Shown: positions 1 to 9,283, counted from the stretch's first letter. The stretch is 64,000 bases of DNA from Myroides pelagicus (GCF_009711055.1 NZ_WMJY01000005.1:70524-134523); one strand, 5' to 3'. The notes: generated by a model from the sequence alone, not told the origin. Numbers and translations are program-made.

Positions 1-140
1 TTTGATGCTCCTGTATCCAAAATAAAATCTCCCCACACACCATTAATCTTAGCCCTTACAAAAAGATGTTGTGTAGATGAAATTTTAAACCTCACACTTT
101 TGTATTTTTCTTTCTTCAGAATCTCTTTTAAGTTTTCCAT
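1..140 (-). CDS. Retropepsin-like aspartyl protease, N-terminal 46 residues
   Basis: The gene runs off the left edge; only the first 46 codons are present, from the ATG at 138-140. The visible protein begins MENLKEILKK and reaches FILDTGAS, the D-T-G-A catalytic motif of single-domain retroviral-type aspartyl proteases, at about residues 39-46. The spacing (short basic lead, then a strand with VRAKINGVWGDFILDTGAS) is usual for bacterial 'retropepsin-like aspartic protease' proteins, which probably work as homodimers. Substrate and location cannot be told from this fragment. It is divergent from tatD. Family call is fairly secure; function is unknown. Confidence 0.6.
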   Translation of the reverse strand, partial: MENLKEILKKEKYKSVRFKISSTQHLFVRAKINGVWGDFILDTGAS

Positions 141-174
141 CACTAAATTTTATTTTTAATTCATTTTATTAAGG

Positions 175-182
175 TACTTTTG
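175..182 (+). promoter_or_regulatory. Candidate -7 box for tatD
   Basis: TACTTTTG matches the Bacteroidota -7 consensus TAnnTTTG and lies 36 bases before the tatD ATG. No clear -33 TTTG is seen at 17-21 bases upstream. The box overlaps a small GTAC-TTTT-GTAC dyad. Confidence 0.35.
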
Positions 183-217
183 TACGCGCAAACTTGCAAA
201 TAAATAAATCAAAAGAA

Positions 218-988
218 ATGATTTTTACAGACACACATACTCACTTATATTCTGATGCATTTGCTGATGACCGCAAAGAAACAATAAATCGAGCGATCTC
301 GAATGGAGTCACTCGTTTTTTTATACCTGCTATTGATTCTACATATGCCAAAAGTATGTTTGCCTTGGAAAGTGAATTTCCAAACAATATCTTCCTGATG
401 ATGGGTCTACACCCAACAGACGTAAAGTCTGAAACTTATAAAAATGAACTAGCTTTCGTAAAAAGCGAATTGAAACGACGTAAGTACTATGCAGTAGGAG
501 AAATTGGCATTGACCTATATTGGGATAAATCGACATTAGAAATTCAACAAGAAGCATTTCAACGTCAAATACAATTAGCCAAACAGTTCAACTTACCCAT
601 CAATATACATTGTAGAGATGCCTTTGATGAAGTATTTGAGGTCCTTGAAAAAGAGAAAGACGAAAACCTTCGTGGAGTATTCCATTGTTTTACAGGAACA
701 GAAGAACAAGCAACACAGGCAATTTCTTATAATCTAAAACTAGGAATCGGAGGGGTTGCTACTTTTAAAAATGGGAAAATAGACCAGTTTCTAAGCAAAA
801 TAGATTTGAAACACATCGTATTAGAAACTGATTCTCCGTATCTTGCACCCACGCCTTTCAGAGGGAAGAGAAATGAGAGTGCATACATTGTAAATATCGC
901 AGAAAAACTAGCTGCAATATACAATGTATCACTTGAAGAAATTGCCAATATAACGACGGCAAACTCCAAAGATGTCTTTGGTATCTAA
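218..988 (+). CDS. tatD: TatD family metal-dependent DNase
   Basis: Cytoplasmic TIM-barrel metal hydrolase of the TatD family, with reported 3'-5' exonuclease/DNase activity on DNA and RNA. Visible metal-binding motifs in order are DTHTHL (residues 5-10), GEIGID, NIHCRDA, FHCF and ETDSPYLAP. I start at the ATG at 218; a TTG eight codons upstream keeps the frame open but gives an atypical N-terminus, while MIFTDTHTHL matches the family. The resulting 256 aa is the usual length. It is probably read with the acyltransferase and asparaginase genes that follow on the same strand. The exact cellular role is not settled for Bacteroidota. Confidence 0.9.
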   Translation: MIFTDTHTHLYSDAFADDRKETINRAISNGVTRFFIPAIDSTYAKSMFALESEFPNNIFLMMGLHPTDVKSETYKNELAFVKSELKRRKYYAVGEIGIDLYWDKSTLEIQQEAFQRQIQLAKQFNLPINIHCRDAFDEVFEVLEKEKDENLRGVFHCFTGTEEQATQAISYNLKLGIGGVATFKNGKIDQFLSKIDLKHIVLETDSPYLAPTPFRGKRNESAYIVNIAEKLAAIYNVSLEEIANITTANSKDVFGI

Positions 989-1033
989 ATAAAAAACATA
1001 CTTAAACACTAGTTATAATAATAAAGCACGATA

Positions 1034-2170
1034 ATGTCTAAATTTGACGAAATACGCCATTACCATGACCACGAGGTAAATGAGGTACTTAAACAGATCT
1101 CGAAACACCCAATGGTCAAAGCTTTAATGGGTTTTACTTTTCCAAACAAATCGGAAAACGACTGGATGGAAGCCTTAAAAGAAGTAAAGTCCATACAGCA
1201 ATTTCAACATGATTTTGTTTATCATTCAATACAAAAAATACTAGAAAAAAGTTCAAGTGGATTGAGCTCATCTGGATTTGAAAAATTAAATAAAAACACC
1301 TCATACCTATATGTTTCTAATCATCGTGATATCATCATGGATACATCCTTATTGAATGTATTACTAAAAGATCACGGTATGATAATGACTGCCTCGGCAG
1401 TAGGAGACAACTTAGTTCAAAAATCATTTTTATTAGCTCTAGCAAAAGTCAATAGAAATTTTCTTGTAAAAAGAGGATTACCTCCTAGAGAGTTACTAGA
1501 AAGCTCTAAACTAATGTCTGAATACATTCGTCATTTAATTATTGATGAAAACCGTTCAGTATGGATAGCACAAAGAGAAGGAAGAACAAAAGACGGAAAT
1601 GATGCTACGCATCAAGGTGTCTTAAAAATGTTAGGAATGGCCTCAGATCAAGAGGAATTAATGGACTACTTTAAAAATTTAAAGATAGTACCTGTTTCGA
1701 TTTCTTATGAATACGATCCTACAGATGCGATGAAAATGCCTCAAATTATAGCTAAGGCAAAAAATGAAGACTATATCAAAAACAAAAATGAAGACTTCGC
1801 TAACTTATACAGTGGAATTATAGGCCAGAAAAGAGGTATTCATATTCATCTAGGAGATGTAATAAACACCGAACTAGATGATATTAAAGCTAATTTTGAT
1901 AAAGCAAACAAACAAATACAAGCGTTAACATCTGTAATTGATCATTCGATCGTTACAAACTATCATTTGTGGCCAACAAATTATATTGCTTATGATATGA
2001 TGTATAAGACTGATAAATTTGCTGATAAATACACTCAACAAGAACGTTCTCTCTTTGAAAGACGCTTAGAATTACGCGTAGATAAAAGTAACCCTATTGT
2101 CGTAGAGAGCTTCTTAGCGATGTATGCTAATCCTGTAGTTAATAAACTAAAATTGACAGAGCATGAATAA
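1034..2170 (+). CDS. PlsC-like glycerol-3-phosphate/1-acyl-G3P acyltransferase family protein
   Basis: Likely membrane-associated acyltransferase of phospholipid synthesis. Block I is YVSNHRDIIMDTSLLN at about residues 93-108: the His is followed by Asp at +2 and +6, so this is H-X5-D rather than the classical H-X4-D. NFLVKRGLP resembles block II and AQREGRTKDG resembles block III (EGTR). At 378 aa it is longer than ordinary PlsC (about 240 aa), with a C-terminal extension and no obvious transmembrane helix. The end overlaps the ansA start by 8 bases, implying co-transcription. Substrate (first or second acylation, or another lipid) cannot be decided. Confidence 0.75.
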   Translation: MSKFDEIRHYHDHEVNEVLKQISKHPMVKALMGFTFPNKSENDWMEALKEVKSIQQFQHDFVYHSIQKILEKSSSGLSSSGFEKLNKNTSYLYVSNHRDIIMDTSLLNVLLKDHGMIMTASAVGDNLVQKSFLLALAKVNRNFLVKRGLPPRELLESSKLMSEYIRHLIIDENRSVWIAQREGRTKDGNDATHQGVLKMLGMASDQEELMDYFKNLKIVPVSISYEYDPTDAMKMPQIIAKAKNEDYIKNKNEDFANLYSGIIGQKRGIHIHLGDVINTELDDIKANFDKANKQIQALTSVIDHSIVTNYHLWPTNYIAYDMMYKTDKFADKYTQQERSLFERRLELRVDKSNPIVVESFLAMYANPVVNKLKLTEHE

Positions 2171-3188
2171 GCCAAACATATTACTAATCTATACAGGAGG
2201 TACTATAGGGATGGTCAAAGATTTTAAAACAGGCGCATTAAAAGCCTTTAACTTTGACCAACTTGTTGATCGCATTCCTGAATTGCATCTATTAGACTGC
2301 TCAATAGACACCTACTCTTTTGAGGTTCCTATTGACTCATCAAATATGCAGCCAGTCATGTGGGTTCAAATGGCTGAAGTTATAGAACAGTATTATGATC
2401 AATTTGACGGTTTTGTGATACTACACGGATCAGATACAATGTCATACTCAGCGTCTGCATTAAGTTTTATGTTAGAAAATATTAGCAAACCAGTCATTCT
2501 AACCGGCTCTCAGCTTCCGATCGGAGACTTACGAACAGATGCAAAAGAAAACCTCATCACAGCCATACAAATTGCTGCGTTACACGAAAATAATCAACCC
2601 GTCATTCAAGAGGTATGTCTATACTTTGAGTACAAGCTTTACCGAGGCAATAGAACATCTAAGGTAAGTGCAGAATTATTCAATGCTTTTACCTCTCCAA
2701 ATATACCTCATCTAGCGGAATCAGGTGTGAATTTGAAGATAAACAAAGCCTTGTTACACCGACCTAGAGTAGGTAGTACATTTAGCATTCACAAAGAAAT
2801 GTCTCAGAATGTTATGATTCTTAAAGTATTTCCAGGTATTCAGCAACGCCTATTTGAGTCAGTATTAAACATCGAAGACCTAGAAGGGTTAGTTCTAGAA
2901 ACTTATGGATCAGGAAACGCTCCTACAGAATCTTGGTTCATTAACACCCTGGCAAAGTCAATACAAAGGGGATTAAAAGTAATCAACGTTACACAATGCC
3001 CAAGTGGCAGTGTACTGATGGGTAAATACGAAACAAGCACTGAATTAAAAGAAATAGGTGTAATCTCTGGTAAAGATATTACCACAGAAGCGGCGATTAC
3101 TAAACTAATGTTCTTACTTAAACAACCTCGTGTAGATGACTTTAAATCACGTTTTGAAACACCTATTTGTGGAGAAATGGAAGATTAA
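2163..3188 (+). CDS. ansA: Type I L-asparaginase (AnsA)
   Basis: Hydrolyses L-asparagine to aspartate and ammonia in the cytoplasm. Both catalytic threonine motifs are present: LLIYTGGTIGMV with Thr14, and LHGSDTMSY with Asp91-Thr92. The PVILTGSQLPIG motif and the C-terminal GSGNAPTE segment are typical of the family, and 341 aa is the usual length of the cytoplasmic homodimeric/tetrameric type. There is no signal peptide, which argues against the periplasmic type II enzyme. The ATG overlaps the end of the acyltransferase gene by 8 bases. Confidence 0.92.
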   Translation: MNKPNILLIYTGGTIGMVKDFKTGALKAFNFDQLVDRIPELHLLDCSIDTYSFEVPIDSSNMQPVMWVQMAEVIEQYYDQFDGFVILHGSDTMSYSASALSFMLENISKPVILTGSQLPIGDLRTDAKENLITAIQIAALHENNQPVIQEVCLYFEYKLYRGNRTSKVSAELFNAFTSPNIPHLAESGVNLKINKALLHRPRVGSTFSIHKEMSQNVMILKVFPGIQQRLFESVLNIEDLEGLVLETYGSGNAPTESWFINTLAKSIQRGLKVINVTQCPSGSVLMGKYETSTELKEIGVISGKDITTEAAITKLMFLLKQPRVDDFKSRFETPICGEMED

Positions 3189-3211
3189 TAGTATATTCGC
3201 ACGTCCAAAAA

Positions 3212-3296
3212 AGAAAGGTGGCCGAGTGGTTGAAGGCGCACGCCTGGAAAGTGTGTATACAGCAATGTATCGAGGGTTCGAATCCCTTCCTTTCTG
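3212..3296 (+). tRNA. tRNA-Ser (anticodon GGA)
   Basis: The acceptor stem AGAAAGG (3212-3218) pairs with CCTTTCT (3289-3295), followed by discriminator G73, the usual base for tRNA-Ser. The anticodon arm CACGC-CTGGAAA-GTGTG carries GGA, reading UCC/UCU. A long variable arm (ATAC...GTAT) and a T loop TTCGAAT complete a class II tRNA of 85 nt. CCA is not encoded. A strong terminator follows directly. Confidence 0.95.
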
Positions 3297-3300
3297 CATC

Positions 3301-3334
3301 AAAAAGTCTTTAGTCAAATGACTAAAGACTTTTT
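3301..3334 (+). terminator. Intrinsic terminator after tRNA-Ser
   Basis: A perfect 15-bp inverted repeat, AAAAAGTCTTTAGTC / GACTAAAGACTTTTT, with an AAAT loop. It starts four bases after the tRNA discriminator, so it sets the tRNA precursor 3' end. Confidence 0.9.
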
Positions 3335-3501
3335 ATATTTGTTTGAGGTACAAAAAAAGAGTGATCCTAAATATAGAACCACCCTTTCCATCGTAAAATC
3401 GATTACTTTATAACTAACTTTAACCTAGGCCTGACTATGTCAGTTACTCCATTGCAGACCACTAATAACTAACCTTAAATATAACTTATATAATTACCTC
3501 G

Positions 3502-3789
3502 TTAGTAATCGATTGCGATACGTTGTATAACAACTTCTTTAATATAACTAACAACTTTTTGATGTTCAGGATGCGCTGCATATATTGCTAAATCCTCCAA
3601 ACTAGCAAAGGTAGTATGCAACATAACGTCAAAATTAGAAATATCAGTCCCTTCCATATTAAACATTACCTGTATACCTATTAATTCCTTTATTTTTCCT
3701 TTTAGAGCTAATAGCTGCTTCTTCATTTCCATAGCATGCTGATCCTTATTCTCTTCTTTTAACTTCCACAAAACAATATGTGTAATCAT
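3502..3789 (-). CDS. Dabb domain (stress-responsive alpha/beta barrel) protein
   Basis: A 95-aa protein of the Dabb ferredoxin-like fold. The N-terminus MITHIVLWKLKEEN, the central MFNMEGTDISNFDVML and the segment YAAHPEHQKVVSYIKEVV are typical of the family, whose members form dimeric barrels. Biochemical roles vary (some are cyclases in other phyla) and none is established for this type. It lies downstream of tyrA with a 65-base gap, so it may share its transcript. Family call secure; function unknown. Confidence 0.8.
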   Translation of the reverse strand: MITHIVLWKLKEENKDQHAMEMKKQLLALKGKIKELIGIQVMFNMEGTDISNFDVMLHTTFASLEDLAIYAAHPEHQKVVSYIKEVVIQRIAIDY

Positions 3790-3854
3790 TCGTTTACTAA
3801 TTTTAATTTTACGTTAGCTAAAGATAATCACATCTATTGAAAAATGGATACTAC

Positions 3855-4706
3855 TTACTTATTCAATTTGCCTTTTATCCTATTCGCTTCTTTAATAAAT
3901 CCAGCTAATTGCTCAGTATCTCTTTCCTTTAAGTGGTCTCTAAACGCGCTTAACTTATCTAAATAAATATCTAAAATAGGTAAGATATGATCCGCATTCT
4001 GCTCAAAAATAGGCAACCACATATCGACAGAACTCTTCGCTAAACGAACTGTCGAAGCAAATCCACCAGCCGCTAGGTTGAATATAGCCGAATCATCTTT
4101 TTCTTTGTCCAGGACAGCCACAGCTAGAGCGTAAGAAATAGCATGAGACAAATGTGAAACATAACCTACATGTTCATCATGAGCATCTGCATCCATCAAA
4201 ATCAAACGCATATTCAAGTGATAATACAATTCTGAAATAAGGTTTAGTGCTTTTGGTGAAGACTTCTCAGGGTCACAAATAATTGCCACTCTATCCTTAA
4301 ACAGCCCTTTAAATGCAGCTTCTGGCCCACTATATTCTGTTCCAGACATAGGGTGTGTTGCCACAAAATTACCACGCATAGTATGCTCTGCAACATTCCT
4401 TGACAAGAGCGACTTTGTCGACCCTACATCAAGTACATATGTATCTTTTCTTATTCTATCCAATACGTAGGGCACCAATTCCACTGTAGCATTCACAGGA
4501 GTTGCAAGAACAATAATATCAGAATGTTCTATCAAACTATCCAATCCAACAGCTTCATCTATAATACTTAATTCTAATGCTTTATTTAAATTCTTTTCTG
4601 ATAAATCAGTTCCTATAATTTTAGAAGCAAAAGACTTCTCTTTCAAGTCTAAAACCATAGACCCACCAATCAAGCCAACGCCGACTAGTCCAATTATTTT
4701 TCCCAT
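3855..4706 (-). CDS. tyrA: Prephenate dehydrogenase
   Basis: Oxidatively decarboxylates prephenate to 4-hydroxyphenylpyruvate, the committed step to tyrosine. The Rossmann motif GVGLIGG is at residues 9-15; further family marks are ATPVNAT, the conserved DVGSTKS, the ATHPMSGTE motif and DAHDEHVGYVSHLSHAIS, which contributes catalytic histidines. At 283 aa it has the dehydrogenase domain only, with no chorismate mutase or ACT domain. An arogenate-specific variant cannot be excluded. It is convergent with the tRNA and ansA block. Confidence 0.9.
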   Translation of the reverse strand: MGKIIGLVGVGLIGGSMVLDLKEKSFASKIIGTDLSEKNLNKALELSIIDEAVGLDSLIEHSDIIVLATPVNATVELVPYVLDRIRKDTYVLDVGSTKSLLSRNVAEHTMRGNFVATHPMSGTEYSGPEAAFKGLFKDRVAIICDPEKSSPKALNLISELYYHLNMRLILMDADAHDEHVGYVSHLSHAISYALAVAVLDKEKDDSAIFNLAAGGFASTVRLAKSSVDMWLPIFEQNADHILPILDIYLDKLSAFRDHLKERDTEQLAGFIKEANRIKGKLNK

Positions 4707-4760
4707 ATACTTTCTTTATCCAATAAACTAATTAAGAAGTCTAAAATACTAATCAATTAG

Positions 4761-6179
4761 TTATAATAGAGATGAAGGACAGACATATTTTGTTTTAGGC
4801 AATGCGCTATTATCTCTGATAGCATTAAACCCACCTTTTACATCCACTAAATTGCGAATGCCATATTTATATAATACTGATGCTGCTATCATACTTCGGT
4901 ACCCCCCCGCACAATATATAATCAATAAATTGTCATCTGAAACCTCATTTATTCGATCAACCAACTGATTAAGCGATAGATTAATAGAATTTTCCAAGTG
5001 CTCTGCATTGTATTCGTTAATCTTTCTTACATCAAAGAGAATCGCGTTACGTTCAATAATAACACCTTCCATTTCATTAACATCAATGCGCTCAATTACG
5101 TCAACAGGCAATGATGCTTTCTTCCAAGTATCAAACCCTCCTTCCAAATAACCAATCGTTTGATCATATCCTACACGGGACAAGCGAATCATACTTTCTT
5201 CCTCTTTTCCTTCGTCAGTAATCAAGACAATCTTTTGTTTTATATCCGAAATCATCTCACCTACCCAAACAGCAAAAGGTCCTTTCAATCCAATATTTAT
5301 ACTTTTCGGTATAAATCCTTCAGAAAAAGTTTGAGGGTCTCTTGTATCCAAAACAAGTATACTATCATCATTCAATAATGCTTTAAAATCTTCTAGCTCG
5401 ATTGGTCGATTAGCGCGATCTAAAACATTTTCTAAATGGTCATACCCCTGAATATTCATCAAAACATTATTGGGGAAGTATTGTGGAGGTTTAGCTAAAC
5501 CACTCAATAGTTCACTTACAAACTCGTCTTCAGTCATATCAGCACGCAAAGCATAGTTGGTCATCTTTTGATTACCTAATGTATCCGAAGTCTCTTTACT
5601 CATATTCTTTCCACAAGCAGATCCTGCCCCATGATTAGGGTAAACAATTAAATGATCTGACAAAGGCATTATTTTAGTTCTCAATGAATGAAACAAATGT
5701 CTTGCAAGAATTTCCTCTGTTATTTCAGATTTAACCAACTGTACTAAATCTGGTCTTCCCACATCACCTATAAAAAGTGTGTCTCCTGTAATAAGAGCAT
5801 GCTCTAATCCTTGCTCATCATAAATCAAATAAGTCGTACTTTCCATCGTATGTCCAGGAGTATGCAAAACCTTTACTCTAACTCCTCCAACATCAAACAC
5901 CTGATTATCTGTTGCTATAATAGCATCATAATTAGGATTAGCGGTAGGACCAAATACAACACTTGCTCCAGTCTTCTTCACTAAATCTAAATGTCCACTG
6001 ACAAAATCAGCATGAAAATGCGTCTCAAAAACATACTTAATCTTTGCACCTGCAGCATCTGCCCTATCAATATAAGCCTGTACATCTCTCAAGGGGTCAA
6101 ATATTGCTACCTCTCCTTGACTCTCTAAATAATATGCAGCATGTGCAATACAACCAGTATAAATTTGTTCTATCTTCAT
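4761..6179 (-). CDS. MBL-fold persulfide dioxygenase-like protein fused to two rhodanese domains
   Basis: Probable sulfide-detoxification enzyme. The N-terminal metallo-beta-lactamase domain (about residues 1-230) carries the metal ligands THFHADFVSGH (His54, His56, Asp58, His63), LHTPGHT and TGDTLFIGDVGRPDL, as in ETHE1-type persulfide dioxygenases. A first rhodanese-like domain (about 260-360) has LVLDTRDPQTFSEG but LITDEGKEEES where the catalytic Cys loop should be, so it is probably structural. The second (about 370-465) keeps the Cys loop IIYCAGGYRSM and should transfer sulfur. Fusions of this kind are common in Bacteroidota. Glyoxalase II is less likely because of the rhodanese fusion. 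Confidence 0.85.
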   Translation of the reverse strand: MKIEQIYTGCIAHAAYYLESQGEVAIFDPLRDVQAYIDRADAAGAKIKYVFETHFHADFVSGHLDLVKKTGASVVFGPTANPNYDAIIATDNQVFDVGGVRVKVLHTPGHTMESTTYLIYDEQGLEHALITGDTLFIGDVGRPDLVQLVKSEITEEILARHLFHSLRTKIMPLSDHLIVYPNHGAGSACGKNMSKETSDTLGNQKMTNYALRADMTEDEFVSELLSGLAKPPQYFPNNVLMNIQGYDHLENVLDRANRPIELEDFKALLNDDSILVLDTRDPQTFSEGFIPKSINIGLKGPFAVWVGEMISDIKQKIVLITDEGKEEESMIRLSRVGYDQTIGYLEGGFDTWKKASLPVDVIERIDVNEMEGVIIERNAILFDVRKINEYNAEHLENSINLSLNQLVDRINEVSDDNLLIIYCAGGYRSMIAASVLYKYGIRNLVDVKGGFNAIRDNSALPKTKYVCPSSLL

Positions 6180-6294
6180 ATAACTTATTTTTCAGATGTA
6201 AAATTAACACTCTGATTATTAAACAAAAATGACATATATCATCAAAAAAATAAGAACCATGTATTAAATCTATTTCTACTTCCAATTCTTTCAA

Positions 6295-6322
6295 TAAAAA
6301 AAGCCTAGCTTTCACTAGACTT
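6295..6322 (-). terminator. Intrinsic terminator of the response regulator gene
   Basis: On the minus strand AAGTCTAG - TGAAAG - CTAGGCTT folds into an 8-bp stem with one G-T pair, followed by seven T. It begins eight bases beyond the stop of the response regulator gene. Confidence 0.75.
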
Positions 6323-6330
6323 ACTTTCGC

Positions 6331-6990
6331 TTATACAAACCCTAACTTAATTGCGTTTTGAACTAAAGTTGCAGTATCAGACACTTCGAAGACTTGCTTC
6401 ATCTTAGCCAATCTTTTCTTTATAGTTGGATTAGAAAGAGGTATATGCTCATCGAGTTCCTGTAATTTATACCCTTTCGATAACAAAACTAAAATAGCGC
6501 GATTGTAATCATCATACATCATCTCTTTTCTAACAATCTCACTAAGACAATGCTTTACAATCTCACTTTGATAACGGGTCCCATTAAGTACCTCTTTAAC
6601 AATACCTATTAAACTATCTGGAGATATTTCATGTTTACTAGCCAATCCATCAGGGCGAATATTCTTCACTATTTCGTAAATAGTCAATACCTCAGTGTGC
6701 CCTGTAATCATCAGTGTCTTACATTCCGGCATAACTTTATTTAGATATAATATTATATCTCCACCGTCATTCCACTTGAAAGTTTCATTAGAAGGCACCG
6801 AAAAATCAACGATAGCGACATCAAAGAAATCACCATTCGCTACAGCTTCATCTATAATCTCTTTCGCAGAGAGACAGTCAAAAGCCTTCGTAAATTTTGA
6901 CTTCCCTAGTAAACCTTCATCCTTATTTAAGGCCAGAATATACCCCTCTACAATCAAAGGGTGATCATCAACTAATAATATACTACACAT
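6331..6990 (-). CDS. NarL/LuxR-like response regulator
   Basis: A 219-aa two-component regulator. The receiver domain has LLVDDHP (acidic pair Asp8-Asp9), phosphoacceptor Asp62 in VAIVDFSVPS, the switch Thr in LMITGH and the conserved Lys in GLASKHEIS. The C-terminal ~60 residues (ILVLLSKGYKLQELDEHI, then LSNPTIKKRLAKMKQVF) read as a helix-turn-helix close to the LuxR/NarL output domain, though divergent. It is transcribed away from the histidine kinase gene at 7223, so the two form a divergent pair and are probably partners. Target genes are not evident. Confidence 0.82.
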   Translation of the reverse strand: MCSILLVDDHPLIVEGYILALNKDEGLLGKSKFTKAFDCLSAKEIIDEAVANGDFFDVAIVDFSVPSNETFKWNDGGDIILYLNKVMPECKTLMITGHTEVLTIYEIVKNIRPDGLASKHEISPDSLIGIVKEVLNGTRYQSEIVKHCLSEIVRKEMMYDDYNRAILVLLSKGYKLQELDEHIPLSNPTIKKRLAKMKQVFEVSDTATLVQNAIKLGFV

Positions 6991-7222
6991 AGATTAACTT
7001 ATAAATTAACTTTAAAGGTAAGAATTATTCAATAAAAAATTAAACAAAACTTCTTTTTACCATATTCAAGTCGTTCAAAATTAGACAAACTATTACAGAA
7101 ATAAAAAACAGTTCTTCTAAAAACATCGCATTTTACAAAAATCCTTAGGTAAACAAGTGAGTATTTGTATAAATTTTAGTTATTTTTATGACTTAACAAT
7201 TGCCCCCATTATCTACACTTAC

Positions 7223-9283
7223 ATGAATTTTATAAAATACTTGTTACTAATACTAGTTGCACTACTACTTACAATTAGCTGTAAGCAAGAAAATAAGAAC
7301 AACTATGTGTTTAACGACCTAGATATCACTAAAGAAGACTCTATTAAAACAATTACAAAGGCGGATAGTTTACTGACTCAGGCTCTATCCCTGAACAATA
7401 ACCAAAAAAACAGATTTTATAGCTACGAACTCCTCAAAAAGTTATACAGCTTAGACCATTTCTCAGAATGTTCAAAATATGACTCGTTAATCAATCAATT
7501 ATTATCTAAAGCCTTAAAAGCAAATGATGATGCTATCGTAAGCCGTGTTTATAAAATAAAATCTATGCGCAGTTACTACTCATCACAATTAGACAGTGCA
7601 TACCATTACCTAGTAAAGGCTGAACAAGGTTTTACTTTTCTAAAAGACAGCATAGAACTAGGAAAAACTGCAATTGCCAAGGCACAAATACTATTTGAAT
7701 ACGGCGTATACACAGAAAGCGAAAAAGAGATCCTTACAGGGCTTAAATTATTAAAAACATCTAATGAGAAACGGATACTCTATAGGGCAAACCATCTACT
7801 AGCAATTAACTTGACTGAACTATTTGAATTTGAACAAGCGAGAAAATACTTTGACAATACACGTGTTCTAATTCAAGAATTATTAGAAGACAAAACCATC
7901 TCTCAAAAACAAGCAGAATATTTCTTAGCAAACCTCAATAATAACCTTTCTCACCTATATTATTATGAGAATGATTATAAAAATGCTAAGAAGTTTGCTT
8001 TAAAAGGAATTTATGAATCTCCTACTTTATCAAAAGACTCACAACTTTATACTATTTTATTAACCAATCTAATAAAAGCTAAAATTGAATTAAATGAGTA
8101 TAAAGACACTAATAAAATCATTGAAGAGATTATCGCAATTGAAACTAGTAAAAACAAAAAAGGCCCATATAGTGGAGGACTACCTAGTACACTATTAGTC
8201 AAAGCTAAGTACTATCTACACAAAAATGATTTAGAGAACGCTATATTCTATGGCACACAGGCATATAAAAGAGCTACTTATGAAAAGAAATATCAACCAG
8301 CAAAAGAAGCGTTAAGTTTTCTAGCTAAATATGACCACGAAAACACTCTATCTCATATACAACACTTTATGGAACTAAATGATAGTTTAATAAAACTTAA
8401 CAGGCATAGCAAAAACACCTTTGCCAGAATAGAATATGAAGTAGAAAGTTTATCAAATCAAAACAAAAAACTAATTGCTGACAAACGAATTATTTTAATT
8501 ATTGGAGGTCTGTTAATCCTGATTTTCATCGGTACTATTATCAGCTTAATTCAGTACATTAAGAACAAAAACTTATTGTTTCAGCACAAAAACAAACTCA
8601 ACGATGAAAAGATATATAAACTTATATTAGAGCAAAAAGAACTCTCGGAAAATGCGAAATTCAGTGAACGAAAAAGAATTGCTAAAGAACTACATGATGG
8701 TGTAATAAATCGTATTTTTACAACGCGCTTTCACTTAATGCAAATCAATTGTAACTCAGAGGAATCACAGCGTTTGATGTTAATAAACGAATTGCATAAA
8801 GCAGAGGAAGAAATTAGGACAATCTCTTATTTACTAAATCAAGAGAAATTATCTGACCAAAGCCGTTTTGACCAACTTGTAGATGATTTAATCTCTAATC
8901 AACAAAACGCGTTCAATACAAAATTTTATTACAAAGCTGATGAAAACTTAAAATGGGATCGTTTAAATAGTGAACAGAAATTAAATTTATACAGAATATT
9001 ACAAGAGATCTTACAAAATATAAACAAACACTCTCAAGCTACTGAGGTAATCATCACTATCGTAAAACTTATGGTAGGTAAGTTCCAACTAATTATCAAA
9101 GATAACGGAATTGGTTATGATGTCAATAAAGTAAAAAACAAAGGATTAGGTCTTAAGAATATCATCGAACGTACTAAAAGACTTGGAGCTAGTATCTCTA
9201 CTACTACCAAACCAAATGAGGGAGTAAAAATAATCTTAGAACTTGATATTTACAATAAGCACAAAAAAAGAGCTAATCGATAA
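7223..9283 (+). CDS. TPR lipoprotein sensor histidine kinase, HisKA_3 type
   Basis: I start at the ATG at 7223, giving MNFIKYLLLILVALLLTISC with a lipobox-like ending (Cys20); a GTG 22 codons upstream gives an unlikely N-terminus. Next comes about 400 residues of helical, TPR-like repeats, presumably periplasmic, then a membrane segment (IILIIGGLLILIFIGTIIS), a coiled linker and the phosphoacceptor motif ERKRIAKELHDG with His491. The ATPase domain shows EILQNINKHS (N box), DNGIGYD (G1) and KGLGLKNI (G2). This layout is common in Flavobacteriia. It is divergent from the NarL-like regulator at 6331. Because a lipobox and a cytoplasmic kinase domain coexist, the lipid anchor would have to be at the periplasmic face. 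Confidence 0.85.
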   Translation: MNFIKYLLLILVALLLTISCKQENKNNYVFNDLDITKEDSIKTITKADSLLTQALSLNNNQKNRFYSYELLKKLYSLDHFSECSKYDSLINQLLSKALKANDDAIVSRVYKIKSMRSYYSSQLDSAYHYLVKAEQGFTFLKDSIELGKTAIAKAQILFEYGVYTESEKEILTGLKLLKTSNEKRILYRANHLLAINLTELFEFEQARKYFDNTRVLIQELLEDKTISQKQAEYFLANLNNNLSHLYYYENDYKNAKKFALKGIYESPTLSKDSQLYTILLTNLIKAKIELNEYKDTNKIIEEIIAIETSKNKKGPYSGGLPSTLLVKAKYYLHKNDLENAIFYGTQAYKRATYEKKYQPAKEALSFLAKYDHENTLSHIQHFMELNDSLIKLNRHSKNTFARIEYEVESLSNQNKKLIADKRIILIIGGLLILIFIGTIISLIQYIKNKNLLFQHKNKLNDEKIYKLILEQKELSENAKFSERKRIAKELHDGVINRIFTTRFHLMQINCNSEESQRLMLINELHKAEEEIRTISYLLNQEKLSDQSRFDQLVDDLISNQQNAFNTKFYYKADENLKWDRLNSEQKLNLYRILQEILQNINKHSQATEVIITIVKLMVGKFQLIIKDNGIGYDVNKVKNKGLGLKNIIERTKRLGASISTTTKPNEGVKIILELDIYNKHKKRANR

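Noticed and set aside
3136..3321. Open frame running across tRNA-Ser
   Set aside because: It overlaps ansA and the tRNA entirely; tRNA structure explains the sequence.
6097..6315. 72-codon minus-strand frame upstream of the MBL-rhodanese gene
   Set aside because: Overlaps that gene's start in another frame and has no recognisable features.
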